Shown one piece after another: positions 28,392-38,915 of a stretch of DNA of 64,000 nt. This stretch comes from Comamonas sp. KCTC 72670 (GTDB taxonomy: Bacteria > Myxococcota > Myxococcia > Myxococcales > Myxococcaceae). The notes under the pieces were generated by a model. That model saw nothing but the letters and a program-made list of their open reading frames with translations, searched no databases and had not been told where the DNA came from. The position numbers and the translations under genes were made by a program. The stretch lies in NCBI GenBank assembly GCA_014656495.1, contig BNCN01000006.1, forward strand, positions 496,001-560,000, given 5' to 3'. How positions within the stretch are numbered: the stretch's first letter is position 1; each line of letters starts with the position of its first letter.

Positions 28392-28398
28392 CCCACGG

Positions 28399-28427
28399 TT
28401 GGATTGCCGCCGGGCGTGGGATATACC
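28399..28427 (+). promoter_or_regulatory. Candidate promoter of acpP
   Basis: TTGGAT (28399-28404), 17-base spacer, TATACC (28422-28427), in the 104-base gap between fabG and acpP. A separate promoter is expected because ACP is needed in much larger amounts than the enzymes. Confidence 0.5.
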
Positions 28428-28495
28428 GCGCCCGCTTTCGCCATGGTCCGGGAAGCCTGACGGACCCCATCTGGTTCCTGGAGGGTTCTACACTT

Positions 28496-28738
28496 ATGTC
28501 GACGTCAACCATTGAGGCCAAGGTCAAGTCCATCATCGCCGACCAGCTGGGTGTCGGAGAGGATGAGATCAAGCCCGAGTCTTCCTTCATCGAGGACCTG
28601 GGGGCGGACAGCCTCGACATCGTGGAACTCGTGATGGCGATGGAGGAGGAGTTCGAGGTCGAAATCCCCGACGAAGAGGCGGAGAACATCAAGTCCGTCA
28701 ACGACGCCATCAACTACATCAACACCCACAAGAAGTAG
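28496..28738 (+). CDS. acpP: Acyl carrier protein
   Basis: 80 residues, acidic. The phosphopantetheine site is [12 protein letters not shown] (Ser39), slightly later than usual because of two extra N-terminal residues. TGGAGGG lies 13 bases before the ATG. It is the central carrier for fatty-acid synthesis, located between fabG and fabF as in most bacteria. Confidence 0.98.
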   Translation: MSTSTIEAKVKSIIADQLGVGEDEIKPESSFIEDLGADSLDIVELVMAMEEEFEVEIPDEEAENIKSVNDAINYINTHKK

Positions 28739-28824
28739 GCCGCACCACGTGGCGTGCCGGGGTGCGGGAGACGCCGCGTGAAGCGCGGCGTCCCCGGTGT
28801 CCCAACCGCCAGCCGGAGAGGACC

Positions 28825-30078
<1,254 letters not shown>

Positions 30079-30098
30079 CCGTCCCAGGAGAGTCCCGC

Positions 30099-30542
30099 GT
30101 GAAAGTCATCCTCGCTTCCGACCACGCGGGCCTGGAGCTCCGGCAGGAGCTGGTGGCGGCGCTCGCCGCGCAAGGCGTGGCCCATGAAGACGTGGGCCCG
30201 TCCACGCGGGACTCGGTGGACTATCCGGACTTCGCCGCGCGGGTGTCCCGCGCCGTGGCGTCCGGGCAGGCCACCCTGGGCGTGCTGGTGTGTGGCACCG
30301 GCATTGGCATGAGCATCGTGGCCAACAAGCACCAGGGCATCCGCGCGGCCCTGTGCACCACGGAGTTCGAGGCCCGCATGGCCCGGGCTCACAACGACGC
30401 CAACGTGCTGTGCCTGGGCCAGCGCGTGGTGGGGGCCGGCGTGGGCCGCGCCATCCTGGAGGCGTTCCTCAGCACTGCTTTCGAGGGCGGCCGCCACGAG
30501 CGGCGCGTCCAGATGATCCGCGAGGCCGAGTCCCAGGGCTGA
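30099..30542 (+). CDS. rpiB: Ribose-5-phosphate isomerase B
   Basis: 147 residues, GTG start. Family motifs are ASDHAG near the N-terminus, CGTGIGMSIVANK with the catalytic Cys, and HNDANVLCLGQRVVG. It interconverts ribose- and ribulose-5-phosphate. Placement directly before glyA is common in bacteria. Confidence 0.97.
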   Translation: MKVILASDHAGLELRQELVAALAAQGVAHEDVGPSTRDSVDYPDFAARVSRAVASGQATLGVLVCGTGIGMSIVANKHQGIRAALCTTEFEARMARAHNDANVLCLGQRVVGAGVGRAILEAFLSTAFEGGRHERRVQMIREAESQG

Positions 30543-30578
30543 CGGCCGCGCCGCACCCGTTGTTCGAGGGAGTCCGCC

Positions 30579-31835
30579 ATGGAGAACGTCCGTACGCTGG
30601 CCGAAGTGGACCCGGAGATCGCCCGCGTCCTTCGCGAGGAGACCCAGCGCCAGGAAGAGGGCCTGGAGCTCATCGCGTCCGAGAACTTCGTCTCTCCGGC
30701 GGTGATGGAGGCGGTGGGCTCGGTGCTCACCAACAAGTACGCGGAGGGCTACCCCGGCAAGCGCTACTACGGCGGCTGCGAGGTGGTGGACATCGCGGAG
30801 AACCTGGCGATTTCGCGCGCCAAGGACCTGTTCGGCGCGGACGCGGTGAACGTGCAGGCGCACTCCGGCAGCCAGGCCAACATGGGCGCCTTCATGGCGC
30901 TGATGAAGCCGGGCGACACCATGCTGTCGCTGGACCTGAACTCCGGCGGCCACCTCACGCACGGCGCCACGTTCAACTTCTCCGGCAAGCTCTACAAGGT
31001 CGTCCACTACGGCCTGACGCGCGACACGGAGACCATCGACTTCGCGCAGGTGGAGTCGCTGGCCAAGGAGCACAAGCCGAAGGTCATCGTCGTGGGCGCC
31101 AGCGCGTACCCGCGCACGCTGGACTTCGCGAAGTTCCGCGAAATCGCAGACGCGGTGGGCGCGGCCATGCTGGTGGACATGGCGCACATCGCCGGCCTGG
31201 TGGCCGCGGGCGTGCACCCCTCGCCGGTGCCGGTGGCGGACATCGTCACCACCACCACGCACAAGACGCTGCGCGGCCCGCGCGGCGGCCTGGTGCTCAG
31301 CCGCGAGCAGTACGCCAAGAGCATCAACAGCCAGATCTTCCCCGGCATCCAGGGCGGCCCGCTGATGCACGTCATCGCCGGCAAGGCGGTGGCCTTCAAG
31401 GAGGCGCTGTCGCCCGAGTTCAAGGCGTACCAACGGCAGATTGTCGCCAACGCGAAGGCGCTGGCGGAGGCGCTCCAGCGCGCGGGCCTGCGGCTGACGT
31501 CCGGCGGCACGGACAACCACCTGATGCTGGTGGACCTGCGGCCCAAGCAGCTCACGGGCAAGGTCGCCGAAGAGGTGCTCGGCAAGGCCGGCATCACCGT
31601 GAACAAGAACATGATTCCGTTCGACCCGGAGAAGCCGATGGTGACGTCCGGCGTCCGGGTGGGCACGCCCGCCATCACCACGCGCGGCATGCGCGAGGCG
31701 GAGATGGCCGTGGTGGGCCGGCTCATCGGCGAGGCCTTGGACGCCGCGCAGGATGACGCCGCGCTGGCTCGCATCCGGGGGCAGGTGAAGGAACTCTCGC
31801 AAGGCTTCCCGCTCTACGCCTCGCGGTTGAAGTAG
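30579..31835 (+). CDS. glyA: Serine hydroxymethyltransferase
   Basis: 418 residues. The PLP lysine is Lys229 in [14 protein letters not shown]. Other landmarks are [33 protein letters not shown], and [15 protein letters not shown]. It makes glycine and methylene-tetrahydrofolate from serine. nrdR starts 20 bases later. Confidence 0.98.
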   Translation: MENVRTLAEVDPEIARVLREETQRQEEGLELIASENFVSPAVMEAVGSVLTNKYAEGYPGKRYYGGCEVVDIAENLAISRAKDLFGADAVNVQAHSGSQANMGAFMALMKPGDTMLSLDLNSGGHLTHGATFNFSGKLYKVVHYGLTRDTETIDFAQVESLAKEHKPKVIVVGASAYPRTLDFAKFREIADAVGAAMLVDMAHIAGLVAAGVHPSPVPVADIVTTTTHKTLRGPRGGLVLSREQYAKSINSQIFPGIQGGPLMHVIAGKAVAFKEALSPEFKAYQRQIVANAKALAEALQRAGLRLTSGGTDNHLMLVDLRPKQLTGKVAEEVLGKAGITVNKNMIPFDPEKPMVTSGVRVGTPAITTRGMREAEMAVVGRLIGEALDAAQDDAALARIRGQVKELSQGFPLYASRLK

Positions 31836-31855
31836 ACTGCGCCGCCGCACCCCCC

Positions 31856-32362
31856 ATGCGCTGCCCCTTCTGTCAGGACGCCGAGAACAAGGTCATCGAC
31901 TCCCGTGAGTCCCACGAGGGCTCCGTCATCCGCCGGCGCCGGGAGTGTCTGGCATGCAAGCGGCGCTTCACGACGTATGAGCGGGTGGAGGAGCTCTACC
32001 CGCTCATCGCGAAGAAGGACGGGCGGCGCGAGGCCTTCGACCGGGAGAAGATCGTCAACGGGCTGAAGAAGGCGTGTGAGAAGCGGCCCGTGTCCGCGGA
32101 CCAGCTCGAGGAGACGGTGGTCGCCATCGAGCGGCAGCTCCAGGGCATGGGCGAGAAGGAAGTGCCCTCGTCCGTGATTGGCGAGGAAATCATGCGCCGG
32201 CTGCGGCAGTTGGACGAGGTGGCCTATGTCCGCTTCGCGTCCGTCTACCGCAGCTTCCGCGACATCGCGGAGTTCATGGACGAGCTGAAGGCGCTGCGAG
32301 AGGCGGAGGCCCGCGAGAAGTGCGAGGCCGTGCCCCCGGCGCCGGTGGACAAGGGCGGTTAG
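31856..32362 (+). CDS. nrdR: Transcriptional repressor NrdR
   Basis: 168 residues. N-terminal zinc ribbon CPFC...CLAC followed by [11 protein letters not shown], then the ATP-cone (about 49-140, [27 protein letters not shown]). It represses ribonucleotide reductase genes when dATP is high. It leads into ribD with a nine-base gap, a very common neighbourhood. The 20-residue Lys/Ala/Pro tail is longer than average. Confidence 0.97.
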   Translation: MRCPFCQDAENKVIDSRESHEGSVIRRRRECLACKRRFTTYERVEELYPLIAKKDGRREAFDREKIVNGLKKACEKRPVSADQLEETVVAIERQLQGMGEKEVPSSVIGEEIMRRLRQLDEVAYVRFASVYRSFRDIAEFMDELKALREAEAREKCEAVPPAPVDKGG

Positions 32363-32371
32363 AGAAGGGAC

Positions 32372-33535
32372 ATGCGGCTGCTGACACGGGCAAGGCTGGA
32401 AGCGACGAGGGCGCCCCGCGCGAAGCGGGCGGCGGACTTCGACCGGGCGGTGGCCGAGTTCTTCATGCGTATCGCGCTGGAGGAGGCCGCCAAGGGCCTG
32501 GGCCGCACCAGCCCCAACCCGGTGGTGGGCGCGGTGCTGGTGAAGGGCGGGCGCATCATCGCCCGCGGCTATCACAAGAAGGCCGGCACGGCGCACGCGG
32601 AGGTGGTGGCGCTGGAGGCCGCGGGTGCCCGCGCGAAGGGCGCGGACCTCTACACCACGCTGGAGCCGTGCGACCACTACGGGCGCACCCCGCCGTGCAG
32701 CATGGCCATCATCGAGGCGGGCGTCCGGCGCGTCATCTGCGCGTCGGCGGACCCCAACCCGAAGGTCAGCGGCAAGGGCGTGGCGCGGATGCGGCGCGCG
32801 GGCCTGAAGGTCCTCACCGGCGTGCTCGCGGAGGAGGCGGACCGGCTCAACCGGCCCTTCTTCAAGATGATTCGCACCGGCCTGCCCTGGGTGACGCTCA
32901 AGGCGGCGGTGACGCTGGACGGGAAGCTGGCCACGGCCACCGGTGACTCGCGCTGGGTGACAGGCCCGCAGGCACGTGCGTGGGTCCACCGGCTGCGGGA
33001 CTCGGTGGACGTCATCCTGGTGGGCGCCAACACCGTCCGGAAGGACGACCCGAAGCTGACCACGCGGCTGCCCGGGGGCGGCGGGAAGGATCCGCTGCGC
33101 GTGGTGGTGGACAGCCACCTGCGCCTGTCGCCGGGCTACACCGTCTTCACGCAGCGCAGCGCCGCGCGCACCGTGGTGGCCACGCTGGAGGACCCGGAGG
33201 GCCGAAAGGCCCGGCGCTTCCTGGCGCAGGGCGTGGACGTCTGGCAGCTGCGCCAGAAGTCGGGGCAGGTGGACCTCAAGGCCCTGCTGCGGCGCCTGGG
33301 GAAGGAGGGCCTCAACCACGTCATGGTGGAGGGCGGGGCGGAGATGTACGGCTCCTTCCTGCGCGGGCACCTGGCGGACTCGCTGGCGCTGTTCCTCGCG
33401 CCCAAGCTGATTGGCAGCCCGGGCCTGTCCTGGGCTGGCGACCTGGGCGTGAAGGAGATGGCGCAGGCCTTGTCGGTGAAGGACCTGACGTTCGAGCGCT
33501 ACGGCGACGACATGCTGCTCCAGGCGTTGCTGTAG
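32372..33535 (+). CDS. ribD: Bifunctional riboflavin deaminase/reductase RibD
   Basis: 387 residues; AGAGAAGGG precedes the ATG. Deaminase domain (about 30-150): His75 in TAHAEVVAL and zinc Cys in LEPCDHYGRTPPCSMAI, with LGRTSPNPVVGAV. Reductase domain (about 170-387): KAAVTLDGKLATATGDSRW, VGANTV, MVEGGAEMYGSFL. The roughly 30-residue N-terminal extension is unusual. It catalyses two consecutive steps of riboflavin synthesis. Confidence 0.97.
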   Translation: MRLLTRARLEATRAPRAKRAADFDRAVAEFFMRIALEEAAKGLGRTSPNPVVGAVLVKGGRIIARGYHKKAGTAHAEVVALEAAGARAKGADLYTTLEPCDHYGRTPPCSMAIIEAGVRRVICASADPNPKVSGKGVARMRRAGLKVLTGVLAEEADRLNRPFFKMIRTGLPWVTLKAAVTLDGKLATATGDSRWVTGPQARAWVHRLRDSVDVILVGANTVRKDDPKLTTRLPGGGGKDPLRVVVDSHLRLSPGYTVFTQRSAARTVVATLEDPEGRKARRFLAQGVDVWQLRQKSGQVDLKALLRRLGKEGLNHVMVEGGAEMYGSFLRGHLADSLALFLAPKLIGSPGLSWAGDLGVKEMAQALSVKDLTFERYGDDMLLQALL

Positions 33536-33592
33536 GACGCCGGTCCGCCGTGGCCATGGGCGGGGAGGGGCCGGTCCGTTATAAGCGGCCCC

Positions 33593-34252
33593 ATGTTTAC
33601 CGGGCTCATTCAGGACCTTGGCAGGGTGGAGCGCGTCATCCCCGGCGGGATGACCGACCTGTGGATTCACACCGCGCTGGGCGCGTCGGCCTTCGAGCTG
33701 GGCGAGTCCATCGCCGTCAACGGCGCCTGCCTCACGGTGGTGGAGTGCGCGGGCGACAGCTTCCGCGTGCAGGCCGCGCCGGAGACGCTGCGGCGCACGA
33801 CGCTGGGCACGGTGCAGCCGGGCGACGCGGTGAACCTGGAGCGGGCCCTGGCGCTGGGAGACCGGCTGGGCGGGCACCTGGTCTCCGGCCACGTGGACGC
33901 CGTCAGTGAGGTGCTGGAGACCTACCCGGAGGGCGGCTCCTGGGTCATGGGCTTCCGGCTGCCGGAGGCCCTGGCGCCCTACTTCATCGAGAAGGGCTCG
34001 GTGGCCATCGACGGCATCAGCCTCACCGTCAACACGCTGGAGGCGGACCGCTTCCGGGTGCAGCTCATCCCGGAGACGCAGGAGCGCACCACCCTGAAGT
34101 CACGGGGCGTGGGGGCGAAGGTGAACCTGGAGGCGGACCAGATTGGCAAGTACGTGGCCCGGCTCTTCGCGCTCCAGCGGGGGCAGGGGGCTCCCGGGGG
34201 CGGCGGCCTGACGGCGGCGGCCATCGCGGCTGCGGGGTTTGGCACGCCGTAG
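33593..34252 (+). CDS. ribE: Riboflavin synthase, alpha chain
   Basis: 219 residues. Two duplicated lumazine-binding modules: MFTGLIQDLGRVERV with SIAVNGACLTVV, and GHLVSGHVDAV with SVAIDGISLTVN, ending in LEADQIGKYVARL. It converts two lumazine molecules to riboflavin. A Gly/Ala tail (GAPGGGGLTAAAIAAAG) is extra. It is followed directly by ribH; no ribA or ribB lies between. Confidence 0.97.
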   Translation: MFTGLIQDLGRVERVIPGGMTDLWIHTALGASAFELGESIAVNGACLTVVECAGDSFRVQAAPETLRRTTLGTVQPGDAVNLERALALGDRLGGHLVSGHVDAVSEVLETYPEGGSWVMGFRLPEALAPYFIEKGSVAIDGISLTVNTLEADRFRVQLIPETQERTTLKSRGVGAKVNLEADQIGKYVARLFALQRGQGAPGGGGLTAAAIAAAGFGTP

Positions 34253-34292
34253 CAGGCGACGCCGGGCCCCGGGGTGGTGTAGGAAGCGCGGC

Positions 34293-34796
34293 ATGCCTCG
34301 CTACTTCGACGGTGACTTTCTACCCCCCAAGGGCCGCTTCGCCATCTGCGTGGCCCGCTTCAACGGCTTCATCACCGAGGAGCTGGCCAAGGGCGCCGTG
34401 GACACGCTGGTGCGCCACGGTGTCGCCGACGCGGACATCGACGTGTACCGCTGCCCCGGAACGTATGAGCTGCCCGGCCTGGTCCGGCGCGTGACGGAGT
34501 CCCGGCAGTACGCGGGCGTCATCACCCTGGGCGCCGTCATCCGGGGCGGCACGCCGCACTTCGACTACGTGGCGGGCGAGTGCGCCAAGGGCATTGGCTC
34601 GGTGGCCTTCGAGGCCGCGGCGGCCAGCCCCGCGACGGCCGTCACCTTCGGCGTGCTGACGACGGACACGGTGGAACAGGCCATCGACCGGGCGGGCGTG
34701 AAGGCGGGGAACAAGGGAGCGGAGGCCACGCTGGCCTGCATCGAGATGGTCAATCTGTACGCCAAGATGTCGGCGACGGAAGGAAGGAAGGCCTAG
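34293..34796 (+). CDS. ribH: 6,7-dimethyl-8-ribityllumazine synthase
   Basis: 167 residues from ATG 34293 (TAGGAAG upstream). Motifs: ARFNGFITEEL, PGTYELPGLVRRV, GAVIRGGTPHFDYVAGE with the catalytic His, FGVLTTDTVEQA, and NKGAEATLACIEM. It forms lumazine for RibE. nusB begins three bases after its stop. Confidence 0.97.
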   Translation: MPRYFDGDFLPPKGRFAICVARFNGFITEELAKGAVDTLVRHGVADADIDVYRCPGTYELPGLVRRVTESRQYAGVITLGAVIRGGTPHFDYVAGECAKGIGSVAFEAAAASPATAVTFGVLTTDTVEQAIDRAGVKAGNKGAEATLACIEMVNLYAKMSATEGRKA

Positions 34797-34799
34797 GCC

Positions 34800-35222
34800 A
34801 TGGGCGCGCGGAGAACGGGACGTGAGCGTGCGCTGCAGGCGCTCTACCAGTTGGAGATGTCCAACGCGACGACGGCCGAGGCGCTGGAGTCGGCCTGGTC
34901 GGCGGCGGACGAGGGCACCAAGCGGGATCCAGACGCGGTGAAGTTCGCCCGGGAGCTGGCGGAGGGCGTGAGCTCGCACCGCGATGAAATCGACCAGCTC
35001 ATCGAGCGGCACAGCCACAACTGGCGCCTGGACCGCATGTCGCGCATCGACCGCAACGTGCTGCGCCTGGGCATCTTCGAGCTCAAGTACCGGCCGGACA
35101 TCCCCCGCAAGGTGACCATCAACGAGGCGGTGGAGCTGGGGAAGAACTTCGGGACGGAGGAGTCGAGCGCCTTCGTCAACGGCCTGTTGGATCGCGTCGC
35201 TTCGGCCCTGAACAAGGCCTGA
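34800..35222 (+). CDS. nusB: Transcription antitermination protein NusB
   Basis: 140 residues. Landmarks are RERALQALYQLEM, ARELAEGVSSHRDEIDQLI, WRLDRMSRIDRNVLRLGIFEL and VTINEAVELGKNFGTEESSAFVNGLLDRV. It binds boxA RNA and NusE for rRNA antitermination. The ribH-nusB linkage is widespread. Confidence 0.97.
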   Translation: MGARRTGRERALQALYQLEMSNATTAEALESAWSAADEGTKRDPDAVKFARELAEGVSSHRDEIDQLIERHSHNWRLDRMSRIDRNVLRLGIFELKYRPDIPRKVTINEAVELGKNFGTEESSAFVNGLLDRVASALNKA

Positions 35223-35251
35223 GCCGCTGACACCCGCCGGGAGGACGTGCC

Positions 35252-35743
35252 GTGAGCCAGACGACGACGCACGACATCGGATTGGAAGGGCTGGACACGC
35301 TCGGCGGGGTGGACGCGCTCTGCCTCTTCGTCGCCGAGGACGACCGGCCCCTGCCGAGCTCGGCGGGGTTCGTCGACTGGCGGCTGTGCGGCACGCTCTC
35401 GCGGGTGCTCAAGGCGGGCTTCTTCACCGGCGCGAAGGACGACTGGCTCCTCCTGCCCTCGGACGGGAAGCTGGAGGTGCCGCGAATCTTCGTGGTGGGG
35501 CTGGGCGCGCGTCAGAAGCTGGACGCGAGCGCGCTGAACGAGGCCCTGGCCGGCGCCGGCCGGGTCCTGAGCAAGGCCAAGGTGGAGTCGGTGGCGCTGG
35601 AGGTCCCCAGCGGCGGGCAGTTGGAGGACGCCGCGCGGGCGGACGCCTTCCAGAAGGGCTTCCTGCCCGCGTTCAAGGGCGCACGGGTGGCGGTCCTGGC
35701 GGACAAGGGACTCGTCAAGTCGCTGCCTGCCCGGAAGGGCTGA
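35252..35743 (+). CDS. Free-standing N-terminal domain of M17 (leucyl aminopeptidase) family
   Basis: 163 residues, GTG start. The sequence follows the N-terminal macro-like domain of PepA: VDALCLFVAEDDRPLPS, LSRVLKAGFFTGAKDDWLLLPS, RIFVVGLGARQKLDASALNEALAGAGR. The metal-binding catalytic domain that should follow is missing; after the stop I find no in-frame or shifted remnant of it. It cannot be a peptidase by itself. It sits between nusB and the chemosensory cluster on the same strand. Role unknown; DNA or ligand binding, as by the PepA N-domain, is possible. Confidence 0.75.
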   Translation: MSQTTTHDIGLEGLDTLGGVDALCLFVAEDDRPLPSSAGFVDWRLCGTLSRVLKAGFFTGAKDDWLLLPSDGKLEVPRIFVVGLGARQKLDASALNEALAGAGRVLSKAKVESVALEVPSGGQLEDAARADAFQKGFLPAFKGARVAVLADKGLVKSLPARKG

Positions 35744-35798
35744 CGCTCGGCGGGCAGGCGGGCCTTCTGCTAGCATGCCTCGCCCGGGGCGAGCGCAC

Positions 35799-36173
35799 AT
35801 GCGTGTCAAGGTGTTGATTGTCGAGGACTCGAAAGCATCGCGCGAGTACATCGCGGCGATGGTCGAGGCCGTGGAGGGGGTCGAGGTGGTGGTGACTTCG
35901 AGCGGCTTCGAAGCGCTGAAGCTGCTGCCTCGTCACCGCTTCGAGCTCATCATCACCGACATCAACATGCCCGACATCAACGGGTTGGAGCTCATCAACT
36001 TCGTCAAGAAGAACCCCAACTACCGCGACGTGCCGCTCTTCGTCATCACCACCGAGGGACGGGAGCAGGACCGCGACCGGGGCCTCGCGTTGGGCGCCGC
36101 GGAGTACCTGGTCAAGCCCTTCGTCCCTGGGAGTCTGGAAGCGCTGCTGCGGCGCTACCTGAAGCTGCCGTGA
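35799..36173 (+). CDS. CheY-like single-domain response regulator
   Basis: About 124 residues from ATG 35799; ATG 35775 would add eight residues. The receiver has acidic VEDS, phospho-acceptor in LIITDINMPDINGLEL, Thr in VITTEGREQDRDRG and Lys in YLVKPF. There is no output domain. Its stop overlaps the cheA start (GTGA), so it is translated with cheA and is a likely phosphate acceptor or sink for it. Confidence 0.93.
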   Translation: MRVKVLIVEDSKASREYIAAMVEAVEGVEVVVTSSGFEALKLLPRHRFELIITDINMPDINGLELINFVKKNPNYRDVPLFVITTEGREQDRDRGLALGAAEYLVKPFVPGSLEALLRRYLKLP

Positions 36174-38872
36174 ATCCTGGAAGCAAGGCACTGGCCGAGT
36201 TCGTGGCCGAGGCGACGGAGATTCTCGACGCCCTCGCCAGGGACCTGCTCGTGCTGGACGAGCGCCGGGGCCAGGAGGCCGACCCGGACCTGGTCAACGG
36301 CATCTTCCGCGCGGCGCATTCGCTCAAGGGCCTGTCGGGCCTGTTCGGCCAGGAGCGCATCTCCCGGCTGGCGCACGGCACGGAGGACCTGCTCGACCGT
36401 CTCCGCCTGGGGAAGCTGCTGCTGGACGGCGCGGTGCTGGACGCCCTGATTGAAGCGCTGGACGCGTTCCAGGCGCTGCTGGGCGAGGCGGCGCGTGGCA
36501 CCGAGACGGAGGTGCTCTCCGGCCGTGTGGACGCGATGGCCGCGCGGCTGGCGTCGCTGGGGGCCCCGACGGAGGTGTCCGAGGACGACCCGCTGGACCG
36601 GCTGGAGCTGGAGGCGCAGGTGCGCTCCGTCTTCACCGAGTACGAGGAACACCGGCTCCGGGAGAACGTGCGGCGCGGAGTGGCGCTGTGGCGGGTGCGC
36701 GCCGCGTTCGATTTGTCGGACTTCGACAAGGGGCTGGCGGAGCTCAACGCGCGGCTCAAGCCGATGGGCGAGGTCATCAGCACGCTGCCGTCCGCGCAAC
36801 CTGGGGGTTCGCATGGCATCGCGTTCGACCTGATCTTCGGTGGACAGGTGGACAGCGCGGCGCTGGAGGCGGGGCTCGAGGGCACGCCCGCGGAGCTGTC
36901 GCCGTTGGGGGTGCGTCCGGCCGTGGATGTCGTGACGCCCGCCTTGGTCCGGGCCGCGCAGCCCGCCGTGACGGTTCGGCAGGGGGCGGGGAAGTCCTCG
37001 GCTGCTGGCGCTGGTTCGGAGAAGGCGCCTCCTGCTTCTCGGCCCCGGGCGGACACGGGGGCCGGTTCGGAGCTGGGGCCTCGGGAGTCCGGGCGTGACA
37101 CTCGGGGCGGAGGCAAAGCCACGGGGGCTCCAGGCACGGCGGCGAGCAGTGACGCGGCCGACACCACGGCTGCGACTTCGCGAAAGCGCCGGGAGGACTC
37201 CTCCGACGCACCCACCCGGGATGCGCCGGACGTGAGCGCTGAGCCGCGTCGTGCGGACGCGGAGTCCTCTTCGCCGACGAAACGGAGCGGTGGTCGGAAG
37301 CGCTCGTCCCGCACCCCAGCCGCGACGCCCTCCGAAGAGCAACAGCCCTTGTTGCCGCACCTGTCTTCTGACGGCGCCGCGCAGGGGGCCGTGGACTGGC
37401 CGACGTCCGTGTCCGAGGGCGTGGCCCACCTGGACGTATCGGACCCTGGGGCTCCCGCGTCGCCCGGGGCTCCGGAGCCGCACGAGTCCATCGTTCCCAC
37501 CGAGCCGTCGCCCGCGCCGCTCGTGGCCTACCTCCAGGGCGCCGCGAAGGCCTCGCCCAAGGGGCTCTCGGTCGCGCCTTCTCCGCCAGCGGCGGGCCCG
37601 GGCTCCGCGCCAGCTCCCTCCGTAGGCAGCCCCTCCGCGCAGACGTCGGACACCTCCCTCCGCTCGCTCACGCAGACCGTTCGCGTGGACATCGGCCGGC
37701 TGGATGGCCTCATCAACATGGTGGGCGAGCTGTTGCTCATCAAGGCCAACCTCCAGCGGCTCGCGGAGTCGGCGCGGCAGGATGGCGCGGTGGCGCTGTC
37801 GAAGCTGTTCGGTCAGGAGTTGGCGCGGGAGACGCGCGGCCTGGAGCGCAAGCTGGAGGCCCTCCAGGAGGGGCTCCTGGAAGCGCGGATGGTCCCCGTC
37901 GGCCAGGTGTTCGACAAGCTGGCGCGGCTGGTGCGGCGCATCACCCGCGAGGCCGGGAAGGAAATCGAGTTCGTCATCAGCGGCGGCGAGGTGGAGCTCG
38001 ACAAGCTCATCGTCGAGGAGCTCAGCGACCCGCTCATGCACCTCATCCGGAACGCCATCGACCACGGCGTCGAATCACCGGACGCGCGGCTGGCCGCGGG
38101 CAAGTCCCGGCGCGCCGTGGTGTCCCTGCGCGCCGAGCAGAAGGGCAACCACGTCGTCATCGAGGTGAGTGACGACGGCGCGGGCATCGACGAGGTGCGC
38201 GTGCGCGAGGTGGCCATCACGCGCGGCCTCATCACCTTCGCGCAGGCCCAGGAGATGACGCGGCGGGAGCTGCTCAACCTCATCTTCCAGCCCGGCTTCT
38301 CCACCGCGCGCAGCGTGTCCGAGCTGTCCGGCCGGGGCGTGGGCCTGGACGTGGTGAAGAACAACCTGGGCAACCTGTCCGGCATCATCGACGTGTGGAG
38401 CGAGCGCGGGAAGGGGACCTCCTTCCACCTCACGCTGCCCGTCACGCTGGCCATCATCCGCGCGTTGCTGGTGGGCGTGAGTGGCCGCACGTACGCGGTG
38501 CCGCTCAACAGCGTGCTGGAAATCATCTCCGTCCAGCCTCGGGACATCCGCACCGTGGAGCGCCGCGAGGTGCTGGACGTGCGTGGCCAGACGCTGCCCT
38601 TCGTGCGGCTGGCGCGCATGTTCGCCCTGCCGGACCGCCCGGTCAGCCGCTACTTCGTGGTGGTGGTGGGGCTGGCCCAGGAGCGTCTGGGCATCGCGGT
38701 GGATGAACTTCACGGCCAGCAGGACATCGTCACCAAGCCCTTGGGCGGACGGCTTCAGTCCATCCGGGGAATCTCCGGAGCCACGGATTTGGGCAACCGG
38801 CGCACGGTGTTGGTGCTGGACGTGGCGGCGCTCCTGGAAGAGGGGATGGCCACGGAGCGGCGTCGCGCCTGA
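36170..38872 (+). CDS. cheA: Chemotaxis histidine kinase CheA
   Basis: 900 residues from GTG 36170. HPt domain (about 1-105) with phospho-His50 in FRAAHSLKGLSGLFG. A second small domain (about 140-250) resembles the P2/intermediate fold. A long Ala/Pro/Ser-rich linker (about 260-500) follows. Then P3 dimerisation (VDIGRLDGLINMVGELLLIKANL), P4 kinase (HLIRNAIDHGVE, DDGAGID, GRGVGLDVVKNN, GKGTSFHLTLP) and P5 CheW-like domain (to 895). The linker is several times longer than in enteric CheA. No receptor gene is in the cluster. Confidence 0.96.
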   Translation: MNPGSKALAEFVAEATEILDALARDLLVLDERRGQEADPDLVNGIFRAAHSLKGLSGLFGQERISRLAHGTEDLLDRLRLGKLLLDGAVLDALIEALDAFQALLGEAARGTETEVLSGRVDAMAARLASLGAPTEVSEDDPLDRLELEAQVRSVFTEYEEHRLRENVRRGVALWRVRAAFDLSDFDKGLAELNARLKPMGEVISTLPSAQPGGSHGIAFDLIFGGQVDSAALEAGLEGTPAELSPLGVRPAVDVVTPALVRAAQPAVTVRQGAGKSSAAGAGSEKAPPASRPRADTGAGSELGPRESGRDTRGGGKATGAPGTAASSDAADTTAATSRKRREDSSDAPTRDAPDVSAEPRRADAESSSPTKRSGGRKRSSRTPAATPSEEQQPLLPHLSSDGAAQGAVDWPTSVSEGVAHLDVSDPGAPASPGAPEPHESIVPTEPSPAPLVAYLQGAAKASPKGLSVAPSPPAAGPGSAPAPSVGSPSAQTSDTSLRSLTQTVRVDIGRLDGLINMVGELLLIKANLQRLAESARQDGAVALSKLFGQELARETRGLERKLEALQEGLLEARMVPVGQVFDKLARLVRRITREAGKEIEFVISGGEVELDKLIVEELSDPLMHLIRNAIDHGVESPDARLAAGKSRRAVVSLRAEQKGNHVVIEVSDDGAGIDEVRVREVAITRGLITFAQAQEMTRRELLNLIFQPGFSTARSVSELSGRGVGLDVVKNNLGNLSGIIDVWSERGKGTSFHLTLPVTLAIIRALLVGVSGRTYAVPLNSVLEIISVQPRDIRTVERREVLDVRGQTLPFVRLARMFALPDRPVSRYFVVVVGLAQERLGIAVDELHGQQDIVTKPLGGRLQSIRGISGATDLGNRRTVLVLDVAALLEEGMATERRRA

Positions 38873-38915
38873 CCCTCGCTGCGGACGGGCGCGCCGGCTG
38901 CTATCCTCCGTCCTC

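Noticed and set aside
30294-30309. Sigma-54-like TGGCAC stretch
   Set aside because: It lies inside rpiB and the GG and GC spacing is wrong.
33536-33592. FMN riboswitch in the riboflavin genes
   Set aside because: The gaps before ribD and ribE are too short and lack the conserved FMN element sequences.
35744-35798. Frameshifted catalytic domain of an M17 peptidase after the N-domain gene
   Set aside because: The DNA after 35743 leads straight into a CheY-like gene; no M17 metal-site motif is found in any frame.
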